This document shows, in pieces, positions 1 to 5,244 of a DNA stretch of 6,996 bases. The notes beneath the pieces were generated by a model. The model was not told the origin of the DNA and made no database searches. It saw only the letters and a list, made by a program, of their open reading frames with translations. Made by a program: the position numbers and the translations under genes. Source of the stretch: Robiginitomaculum sp. GTDB lineage: Bacteria > Pseudomonadota > Alphaproteobacteria > Caulobacterales > Maricaulaceae. The DNA lies in assembly GCA_027071965.1 (NCBI GenBank), contig JALSYJ010000324.1, positions 1 through 6,996 of the forward strand, read 5' to 3'. Numbering within the stretch: position 1 is the first letter of the stretch; the number at the start of each line of letters is the position of its first letter.

Positions 1-838
1 AAATAGTAAGCATGGTCGCCATAAATGTCGTAGGCGAGACGATCATTACTTTAGACTTAAATGCCGATGTAATCAAATCAGGGAAATGCGCATGCAGATC
101 AGCATAAATGGCTTCTGAAGGTAAAAACAACAGGGCCGTATCTGTGGTTTCTCCGGGCAGGATATATTTATCGGCAATATCCTTAATGTGCTTTTTCACA
201 TCTCTTCGTAATCCGGAAGCCGCTGATTTGGCAAATCCCTCATCACTGGCATCTTGCAATGCCTGCCAGCTTTCCAGCGGGAATTTGGCGTCTACAGCTA
301 TGCCCTCATCGCCATTGGGCAAACGTATCAGGCAGTCAACCCTTCTGCCATTGCTCAATGTTGTCTGAAAAGAATAGGCGCTGGGCGGCAGGCTGTCTTC
401 GACCATGTCCTGCATGCGCATTTCGCCAAATTGTCCACGGCTTTGCTTGTTTGATAAAATGCCTTGCAGCGAGTTTACTTCTTGCCCCAGGGTTTCAATA
501 TTCTTTTGCGCCCGATCAATAATGGCCAGCCGCTCGCCAAGGCTTTTAAGGTTTTCATGGGTTTTTTCGCGAGTTTCAGCCAAACCATCACCAAGGCGCT
601 TGCCCATGGACTCCAGGCGTTCATCCATATTACGCCGGATCTCGTTCTGTCCGGACTGTGTCGTTTCATGCATGGAGGCGAATGTTCCTTCCATACGCGC
701 CTGATTTTCAGCAAGTCGCAATAATTGCTCTTTCAACAGGGCTTCAGTTTTGGAAGTTTTATGTATAAACATCCATCCGGCAAGCATGATTGCAATCAGC
801 ACAAGCGTGACAGCGGCAAATATGGGATCAATGTTCAT
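1..838 (-). CDS. rmuC: DNA recombination protein RmuC (3' part missing)
   Basis: Reading the minus strand from an ATG at 838 gives 279 codons with no stop before the left edge, so the C-terminal part lies outside. Residues about 5-25 form one hydrophobic N-terminal membrane anchor. Residues 30-130 are charged and heptad-like, with many Glu, Arg and Leu, as expected of the RmuC coiled coil. From about residue 130 the RmuC domain begins: SNKQSRGQFGEMRMQDMVED, then GRRVDCLIRLPNG, AVDAKFPLESW and a TALLFLPSEAIYADL stretch. D168 and the D183-A-K185 pair fit the PD-(D/E)xK nuclease-like core assigned to this family. In E. coli RmuC limits recombination at inverted repeats; its biochemical activity is poorly defined. 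An in-frame ATG at 853 would add MQEQL; neither start has a clear Shine-Dalgarno sequence, so the start is uncertain by five codons. The gene is divergent from def. Identity is secure from motif recognition. Confidence 0.93.
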   Translation of the reverse strand, partial: MNIDPIFAAVTLVLIAIMLAGWMFIHKTSKTEALLKEQLLRLAENQARMEGTFASMHETTQSGQNEIRRNMDERLESMGKRLGDGLAETREKTHENLKSLGERLAIIDRAQKNIETLGQEVNSLQGILSNKQSRGQFGEMRMQDMVEDSLPPSAYSFQTTLSNGRRVDCLIRLPNGDEGIAVDAKFPLESWQALQDASDEGFAKSAASGLRRDVKKHIKDIADKYILPGETTDTALLFLPSEAIYADLHAHFPDLITSAFKSKVMIVSPTTFMATMLTI

Positions 839-859
839 TAATTGTTCTTGCATGTGGCT

Positions 860-888
860 GTTATAACTGATTCGCAAGCTCTGGCTAA
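860..888 (-). promoter_or_regulatory. putative rmuC promoter in the rmuC/def divergent region
   Basis: The 839-925 gap must carry the start signals of both rmuC and def. It contains the perfect 8-base palindrome GTTATAAC (860-867), which presents a TATAAC -10-like hexamer (5 of 6 to TATAAT) on each strand. On the minus strand a weak -35 (TTAGCC, 888 to 883) lies 17 bases upstream, so transcription would start near 852-853, almost at the alternative rmuC ATG. On the plus strand the partner -35 is poor (TTAATT, 838-843, 18-base spacer). A TTGACG at 891-896 is a further def -35 candidate, but it lacks a good -10. A GANTC site (GATTC, 869-873) sits beside the palindrome. Assigned from sequence only; weak. 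Confidence 0.3.
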
Positions 889-925
889 TCTTGACGAAAC
901 CCTTTCACCAACCCAGATTGTAGAA

Positions 926-1453
926 ATGAGCATCAAACAGATATTAACCGTACCCAATCCTGTCTTAAAACAGGTATCTCGTCCCGTTGAAAATGTGACT
1001 GATGATACCCGTAAGCTGATGGATGATATGTTACAGACCATGTATGATGCGCCTGGTATTGGGCTGGCGGCCATTCAAATCGGCGTTCCTTTGCGGGTAA
1101 TTGTCATGGATCTGGCAGGCGAGGATGAGAAACCGGCACCCAGATATTTTATCAATCCGGAAATAATCGAGGACGTAGAAGAATTAAAAGCATGGGAAGA
1201 GGGCTGTTTGTCGGTGCCGGATTTTTATGAAGAGGTGGAGCGCCCTGAGCGGGTAAAGCTACGATATTTGAATTATTATGGCGAGGAAGTGGTTGAATGG
1301 GCCGAAGGCATGTATGCCACCTGTATTCAGCATGAAATGGATCACTTAAACGGCGTGCTTTTCATTGACCATTTGTCCCGGCTAAAGCGCCAGCGCGCAA
1401 TTCGCAAGGTAAAAAAGGCATCGCGGGACAAGCAATTGGAAACCAGCGAGTAA
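926..1453 (+). CDS. def: peptide deformylase
   Basis: This 175-residue enzyme removes the N-formyl group from the initiator methionine of nascent proteins at the ribosome exit. All three family motifs are intact: GIGLAAIQ (44-51, with Q51), EGCLS (92-96, with C94) and HEMDH (136-140). C94, H136 and H140 are the expected metal ligands and E137 the catalytic base, so it should be active. The length matches class I deformylases (E. coli 168). The frame is open upstream to a TTG at 842, but MSIKQILTVPNPVLKQVSRP is the normal family N-terminus, so I start at the ATG at 926; the ribosome binding site there is weak (TAGAA). The C-terminus has a basic extension (RLKRQRAIRKVKKASRDKQ), common in alphaproteobacterial forms. 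Its stop overlaps the fmt start as TAATG. First gene of a def-fmt-truA operon. Confidence 0.97.
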   Translation: MSIKQILTVPNPVLKQVSRPVENVTDDTRKLMDDMLQTMYDAPGIGLAAIQIGVPLRVIVMDLAGEDEKPAPRYFINPEIIEDVEELKAWEEGCLSVPDFYEEVERPERVKLRYLNYYGEEVVEWAEGMYATCIQHEMDHLNGVLFIDHLSRLKRQRAIRKVKKASRDKQLETSE

Positions 1454-2385
1454 TGAGCTTGCGTATTGCCTTCTTTGGCACCCCGGAATTTGCAGCCACT
1501 ACTTTGGCAGCGTTAATTGCTTCTGATCATGAGATTGTCTGCGTTTATACACGAAAACCAAAACCAGCGGGCCGGGGCAAGAGCTTGCAAAAAACCCCTG
1601 TTCATCAAATGGCAGAGGCCTTTGATATTGAGGTGAGAACTCCAGAAACCCTGCGTGACAAGGGCGTGCAGGCAGAATTTGCAGCCCTGAAGCTGGATCT
1701 GGCCATAGTGGTTGCCTATGGCCTGATTTTGCCTGCAGCAATTTTATCAGCTCCGGCAAAGGGGTGTTTTAATTTACATGGATCGGCACTGCCGCGCTGG
1801 CGCGGAGCGGCACCGATCCAGCGGGCAATTATGGCGGGCGACAGGCAAACAGCCGTACAGGTCATGCAAATGGATGAAGGGTTGGACACCGGCGATGTGC
1901 TGCTCTCGGAAACCATAGAGATTTCGGATACCGACACGGCGGGAAGCCTGCATGATGTGATGATGAGCGTTGGCGCAGATTTGATGGTTAGGGCGGTATC
2001 CGCACTTGAACGTGATGCCTTACTGCCGGTAGCGCAAAACCAAAACGGGATTACCTATGCGGAAAAAATCGACAAGGCCGAGGCCCGTATTAACTGGAAT
2101 GTGCCGGGGCCGGAGCTGGATTGCCATATTCGCGGGCTTGCGCCTTTTCCCGGTGCCTGGTTTGAGATACCGACCCCCAAAGGGCCATTGCGGGTCAAGG
2201 CTCTGCTAAGTGAATTTGTCCAGCTTCGGGGCAAGCCCGGTGAAATTCTGGATGAGCAGCTAGCCATTGCTGCCGGTTCTGGAGCTGTGCGTCTGCTTAA
2301 GGTGCAGCCGGCAGGCAGCAAGCCTCAGGGAGGGAGTGATCTGGTCAGGAGATTTCATCTACAATTAGGTGATCAGGTTTTATGA
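1453..2385 (+). CDS. fmt: methionyl-tRNA formyltransferase
   Basis: This 310-residue cytosolic enzyme transfers a formyl group from 10-formyl-tetrahydrofolate to Met-tRNA(fMet), making the initiator tRNA. The N-terminal transferase domain opens with RIAFFGTPEFA (4-14), followed by the KPAGRGK loop (37-43). The folate-binding and catalytic block NLHGSALPRWRGAAPIQRAI covers 107-126, with N107 and H109, and DEGLDTGD (141-148) supplies D145. These match the Asn-His-Asp triad (106/108/144) of the E. coli enzyme. The C-terminal tRNA-binding domain (about 205-310) includes YAEKIDKAEARINW and IRGLAPFPGAW. Length is close to the E. coli protein (315). The start codon overlaps the def stop by one base, so translation is likely coupled, and the two enzymes act on opposite ends of the same formyl cycle. 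No defect seen. Confidence 0.98.
   Translation: MSLRIAFFGTPEFAATTLAALIASDHEIVCVYTRKPKPAGRGKSLQKTPVHQMAEAFDIEVRTPETLRDKGVQAEFAALKLDLAIVVAYGLILPAAILSAPAKGCFNLHGSALPRWRGAAPIQRAIMAGDRQTAVQVMQMDEGLDTGDVLLSETIEISDTDTAGSLHDVMMSVGADLMVRAVSALERDALLPVAQNQNGITYAEKIDKAEARINWNVPGPELDCHIRGLAPFPGAWFEIPTPKGPLRVKALLSEFVQLRGKPGEILDEQLAIAAGSGAVRLLKVQPAGSKPQGGSDLVRRFHLQLGDQVL
1779..1820 (+). repeat. strong inverted repeat (hairpin) inside fmt
   Basis: An outer 8-base arm TGGATCGG (1779-1786) pairs perfectly with CCGATCCA (1813-1820). Inside it CCGCG (1792-1796) pairs with CGCGG (1801-1805) around a CTGG tetraloop, leaving an asymmetric internal loop of 5 and 7 bases. In the mRNA this would be a stable two-part stem. 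It lies exactly on the codons for the invariant HGSALPRWRGAAPIQ block, so much of the base content is fixed by the protein. There is no following U-run, so it is not an intrinsic terminator. The complementarity is certain; any function is not. Confidence 0.5.
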
Positions 2386-3122
2386 CCCGCTATAAATTGA
2401 CAATAGAATACGATGGCGGCCCGTTTTTTGGCTGGCAGAAACAGGATAATGTGCCAACAGTGCAAGGAGTTCTGCAACGGGCAGCTACTGCTTTGGATGG
2501 ATGTCCGGTAATAGTGCAGGGAGCCGGAAGAACCGATGCCGGAGTTCATGCTTTGGCACAAATTGCTCATCTGGACATGCAGCGCCAGCTTGCGCCGGAT
2601 AGATTGCGTGACGCGCTAAATCATCATTTGCGCCCCGATCCTGTGGCCATATTGCAGGTTGAGCAGGTTGATGATGAGTTTCATGCGCGATTCAGCGCCT
2701 CAGCCAGACATTATTTGTACCGGATTAAATCCCGGCGCCCGCCTTTAACTCTGGACAAGGGAAAACTCTGGCAAATTCCGCGGCATGTGGATGTTCAGGC
2801 GATGGATGAAGCGGCACAGATATTGATCGGTGAGCATGATTTTTCCACCTTTCGTGATAGTGATTGTCAAGCCAAAAGCCCGATAAAGACACTTGATCGC
2901 TGTGATGTGCTGCAAATGGGCGATGAGGTTCAAATAATATGTGAGGCACGCAGTTTCTTGCATTCACAAGTGCGCTCCATGGTTGGCTCGCTGATGCAGG
3001 TTGGTTTTGGCAAATGGAGCAGGCAGGATTTCCTTAAAGCCTTTGAAGCAAAAGATCGCTCGGCCTGCGGGCCGGTTGCACCTCCTTTTGGACTGTATTT
3101 AACCAGAGTTGTGTATGAATAG
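2382..3122 (+). CDS. truA: tRNA pseudouridine(38-40) synthase TruA
   Basis: This 246-residue enzyme isomerises uridines 38-40 in the anticodon stem-loop of many tRNAs to pseudouridine. The N-terminus MTRYKLTIEYDGGPFFGWQK is typical of TruA. The catalytic motif GRTDAGVHA begins at residue 49, with D52 the catalytic aspartate (D60 in E. coli). Other family blocks follow: the tyrosine-bearing SARHYLYRI (106-114), HDFSTFRDSDCQAKSPIKTL (152-171), FLHSQVRSMVGSLMQVG (192-208) and the C-terminal APPFGLYLTRVVYE. It is slightly shorter than E. coli TruA (270), usual for alphaproteobacteria. The ATG overlaps the fmt stop as ATGA (4 bases), with AGG seven bases upstream, so it is translationally coupled as the last gene of the operon. 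Its TAG lies 3 bases from the stop of the convergent kinase gene; no terminator is visible between them. Confidence 0.97.
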   Translation: MTRYKLTIEYDGGPFFGWQKQDNVPTVQGVLQRAATALDGCPVIVQGAGRTDAGVHALAQIAHLDMQRQLAPDRLRDALNHHLRPDPVAILQVEQVDDEFHARFSASARHYLYRIKSRRPPLTLDKGKLWQIPRHVDVQAMDEAAQILIGEHDFSTFRDSDCQAKSPIKTLDRCDVLQMGDEVQIICEARSFLHSQVRSMVGSLMQVGFGKWSRQDFLKAFEAKDRSACGPVAPPFGLYLTRVVYE

Positions 3123-3129
3123 GTCCTAT
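3119..3129. repeat. 11-base palindrome spanning two convergent stop codons
   Basis: ATAGG-T-CCTAT is a perfect palindrome about T3124. Its arms hold the TAG stop of truA (3120-3122, plus) and the TAG stop of the kinase (3128 to 3126, minus). The one-base centre cannot form a hairpin loop and no T-run follows on either strand, so this is not an intrinsic terminator. Most simply it reflects two TAG stops meeting tail to tail; a protein-binding site is possible but unsupported. Confidence 0.5.
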
Positions 3130-4574
3130 GCCAGCGGCAATTTTATCAGGAATGTCGTGCCGGTTTCTTTGGTATTTTCCAGTGTAATATCCCCGCTATT
3201 AGAACGGGCCAGTTCACGGGCAATGGCCAAACCAAGTCCAGAGCCGTTTTTGCGGGTGGAGCCAGCAAATGGCGAAAACAGGTCTTTTTGTACTGATTTG
3301 GCAATACCTGGGCCGGTATCGGTAATGCGCAATTCAACGGTGGTCTCAACAACAGTAATATGCGCGGTTAACTCCCCGGAACCGCCCATGGCTTGAGTAG
3401 CATTGCGCAATAAATTTACCAAAATTCGGTATAAATGATCAGGATCAACCCGCACGTCAATATCATGGCTAATCTTATTGCCCCACTGCACCTGACAGTG
3501 TTCGGAAGGACATGCATCCTGCCAGGCATCTTCAATTGCCAGATATAGTGACAGGGTTTGTGGTATGGGCTCCGGTTCGGTTGAGCGGCCATATTCAAGA
3601 GTATTTTGGCTTAAAGCCACTCCGCGGTCAATGGAACGAACCAGCCGCTCTCCCATTTTGCGAATGGCTGGGTCTTTGGAATTGGCCAAACGATCGGAAA
3701 TAAGCTGGGCGCTGGTCAGGATGTTTCGCATGTCATGATTGATTTTGGCAACAGCTTCACCAAGGTCGGCCAGACGGGACTTTTGCTGCAATGCCTGCAA
3801 TACCTCGCCCTGTAACAAGGCCAGATCATCTTCTACGGCTCCGATTTCATCGGGACGACCAGAAGGAGCAATAATTCTGGTTGGGTCATCAGGGGCTTTG
3901 CGGAACTTGGTCATTTCCAGTGATAAACGATGCATAGGGCGCACCAATACATAGAGCAATGCGCCATAAATCAGCGCTCCAGCCAGAATTGATATGGCCA
4001 AAGACAGCCAAAAGGTGCGAATGGAAAAGGCCAGCAATTCTTTACGCAAGTCGGCCTCAAGCACCATAACCTCCAGAAAATTATTTTCATCTGATCCCAT
4101 ATGGTCGATTACCCGCAAATAAGCAGGTTGTCGCAACAACAAAGAATCACATGTGCCAATCAGGCTTTGGGACAATGACAGTGAGCGTAAATCAACCAGC
4201 ACATTTTCCCCCGGCTCTAATGGTGCCGGCAAGACAATCTCACTTACTCCATCACGGTTTATCCGAACGGCTTTAATACCTGCGGTTTCCAGCATTTGTC
4301 TGGCTACATCTTCGGATACCATCATGTCCTGAGCAGCCTCAACTCCGATAACCACCAATCGCGCCGCCTGCACCCTGTCTTGCAACCATTGAGTTCTAAA
4401 CTGTGCTGCCGAGGGTAAAAAGATGGTAATTTCGGCCAGCATCACAAACAGAACTGTCAGCCCTAATAATTGCATGCTCAAGGAAAACCGAATCCGTTTG
4501 AACGCAGGTTTTGCCGAAGAACGGGATGTATTTGACTTAAGACTCATTTTCACTTGTGTTGTGATTACACACAT
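3126..4574 (-). CDS. membrane sensor histidine kinase (HAMP, HisKA-like, HATPase)
   Basis: This 482-residue inner-membrane protein should autophosphorylate on histidine in response to an unknown signal. A basic cytoplasmic N-terminus is followed by TM1 (about 33-54), a periplasmic segment of about 130 residues (55-186) with no fold I recognise, TM2 (about 187-211) and a HAMP linker (about 209-262). The dimerisation helix carries the H-box LADLGEAVAKINHDMRN, with H280 the likely phosphorylation site. The ATPase domain has an N-box NLLRNATQA (N387, N391), G1 box DTGPG (419-423), an F-box-like LFSPFAGSTR and G2 box GSGLGLAIAREL (444-455). All catalytic motifs look intact. No response regulator is encoded beside it here, so its partner is unknown. 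The start is uncertain: the ATG at 4574 has AAGGG directly abutting it, whereas the in-frame ATG at 4547 (residue 10) has AAGTGAAA before it and may be the true start. I do not recognise a named orthologue. Confidence 0.93.
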   Translation of the reverse strand: MCVITTQVKMSLKSNTSRSSAKPAFKRIRFSLSMQLLGLTVLFVMLAEITIFLPSAAQFRTQWLQDRVQAARLVVIGVEAAQDMMVSEDVARQMLETAGIKAVRINRDGVSEIVLPAPLEPGENVLVDLRSLSLSQSLIGTCDSLLLRQPAYLRVIDHMGSDENNFLEVMVLEADLRKELLAFSIRTFWLSLAISILAGALIYGALLYVLVRPMHRLSLEMTKFRKAPDDPTRIIAPSGRPDEIGAVEDDLALLQGEVLQALQQKSRLADLGEAVAKINHDMRNILTSAQLISDRLANSKDPAIRKMGERLVRSIDRGVALSQNTLEYGRSTEPEPIPQTLSLYLAIEDAWQDACPSEHCQVQWGNKISHDIDVRVDPDHLYRILVNLLRNATQAMGGSGELTAHITVVETTVELRITDTGPGIAKSVQKDLFSPFAGSTRKNGSGLGLAIARELARSNSGDITLENTKETGTTFLIKLPLA

Positions 4575-4593
4575 CCCTTATCTGTTAGCTGAA

Positions 4594-4622
4594 AGGTTAG
4601 CCGATAAAGTAACTGGTATCAA
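4594..4622 (-). promoter_or_regulatory. weak candidate promoter of the histidine kinase gene
   Basis: On the minus strand TTGATA (4622 to 4617, 4 of 6 to TTGACA) is followed after 17 bases by TAACCT (4599 to 4594, only 3 of 6 to TATAAT). The -10 region overlaps one of two GTTAGC direct repeats on the plus strand (4584-4589 and 4596-4601, 12-base period). Flanking them, TTATC (4578-4582) and GATAA (4603-4607) form a 5-base inverted pair. Position relative to the gene is right, but the match is poor and could be chance. Confidence 0.25.
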
Positions 4623-4647
4623 ACACACTAAAATCACCCGGTAACGC

Positions 4648-4676
4648 TTGACTTGTCCGAACTTGCCCCCTAAAAC
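4648..4676 (+). promoter_or_regulatory. sigma-70-type promoter of rpmH-rnpA-yidC
   Basis: TTGACT (4648-4653, 5 of 6 to TTGACA) is separated by exactly 17 bases from TAAAAC (4671-4676, 4 of 6 to TATAAT). The -35 sits in a GCTTGACTT context, a form common at strong housekeeping promoters of alphaproteobacteria. Predicted transcription start is near 4683, giving a leader of about 34 bases before rpmH. It is the best promoter in the window and is correctly placed for an abundant ribosomal protein; rnpA and yidC are probably read from it too, since gaps downstream are only about 20 bases. Confidence 0.72.
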
Positions 4677-4716
4677 CCGCCGCTCAAAAGCAAATCCTCG
4701 AAATAGGGCTGGTGCC

Positions 4717-4851
4717 ATGAAACGTACATTCCAACCAAGCAAGATCGTGCGCGCGCGGCGTCATGGTTTTCGCGCAAGAATGGCGACGAAGTCCGGGCGT
4801 CAAATTCTGTCCCGGCGCAGAAGCCGTGGCCGTAAGGTGCTTAGCGCGTAA
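4717..4851 (+). CDS. rpmH: 50S ribosomal protein L34
   Basis: This 44-residue, very basic protein of the large ribosomal subunit is recognised over its whole length: it opens MKRTFQPSKIVRARRHGFRA, continues RMATKSGRQILSRRRSRGRK and ends VLSA. That is the standard L34 sequence and the usual length (44-46). The frame is open upstream to 4648, but MKRTFQPS is the universal L34 start and AGGG (4705-4708) lies 8 bases before the ATG at 4717. A promoter with a 17-base spacer is centred about 55 bases upstream. The gene is followed after 20 bases by rnpA, the near-universal rpmH-rnpA pairing. No oddities. Confidence 0.98.
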   Translation: MKRTFQPSKIVRARRHGFRARMATKSGRQILSRRRSRGRKVLSA

Positions 4852-4871
4852 TCGCCTTTGCAAGTCTGCTG

Positions 4872-5222
4872 ATGGCGAAAGCACGCCTGACCCAACGCAA
4901 ACAGTTTTTATACGTGGCCAAAGGTGCGTATGCGGCTAGGTCTGCGCTTGTGGTGCAGGCCAGAAAGGCTGATCCGGCACATGAGGATATCAGGGTAGGT
5001 TTTACCGCAACAAAAAAAACCGGAAATGCAGTACGCAGAAATCGCGCCAAAAGACGCTTGCGCGCAATAAGCCATATCTTGCTGGGCAGTTTGGGCCAAC
5101 CGGGCTGGGACTATGTTTTTATTGCACGAAACAACACAGCCGATATCAAATGGAACCAATTGCTTGACGAGGCGAAAGCTGCATTGCTAAGCCTCCGCCA
5201 TAAAACAAAATGTAATCAGTAG
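4872..5222 (+). CDS. rnpA: ribonuclease P protein component
   Basis: This 116-residue basic protein is the subunit that, with the RnpB RNA, removes 5' leaders from precursor tRNAs; it helps bind the leader and metal ions. The N-terminus ARLTQRKQFLYVAKGAYAAR and the DIRVGFTATKKTGNAVRRNR block (39-58) are characteristic. The RNR signature RRNRAKRRLR lies at 55-64, followed by the typical WDYVFIARNNTA strand (79-90). Length matches the family (about 110-130). The start at 4872 fits the family N-terminus, but the upstream sequence (AAGTCTGCTG) holds no good Shine-Dalgarno, so expression may depend on ribosomes finishing rpmH 20 bases earlier. It lies between rpmH and yidC as in many bacteria; no yidD lies between rnpA and yidC here. 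Confidence 0.96.
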   Translation: MAKARLTQRKQFLYVAKGAYAARSALVVQARKADPAHEDIRVGFTATKKTGNAVRRNRAKRRLRAISHILLGSLGQPGWDYVFIARNNTADIKWNQLLDEAKAALLSLRHKTKCNQ

Positions 5223-5227
5223 ATAAT

Positions 5228-5233
5228 AAGGAA
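5228..5233 (+). promoter_or_regulatory. ribosome binding site of yidC
   Basis: AAGGAA lies 11 bases upstream of the ATG at 5245, in the 22-base rnpA-yidC gap. It is the clearest Shine-Dalgarno in the rpmH operon, with slightly long spacing, and supports MGDQKNMFLAIA as the start over the in-frame ATG at 5263, which would remove residues just before the first membrane segment. Confidence 0.6.
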
Positions 5234-5244
5234 CTTTTCTTAAA

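Noticed and set aside
475..714. Minus-strand 79-codon frame at the left edge
   Set aside because: It is out of frame with the RmuC reading frame, which carries the family motifs over the same bases.
842..925. N-terminal extension of def from a TTG at 842
   Set aside because: The extra 28 residues have no counterpart in deformylases; MSIKQILTVPNP is the normal N-terminus and the extension overlaps the divergent promoter region.
3119..3129. ATAGGTCCTAT as a bidirectional terminator
   Set aside because: A one-base centre cannot form a loop and no T-run follows on either strand.
3109..3396. 95-codon plus-strand frame after truA
   Set aside because: It lies antisense to the conserved ATPase domain of the kinase and its sequence resembles nothing; a frame shadow.
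4575..4716. Possible replication origin near rpmH
   Set aside because: rpmH is near dnaA/oriC in many bacteria, but I see no DnaA boxes (TTATNCACA on either strand), no AT-rich unwinding element and no dnaA gene here.
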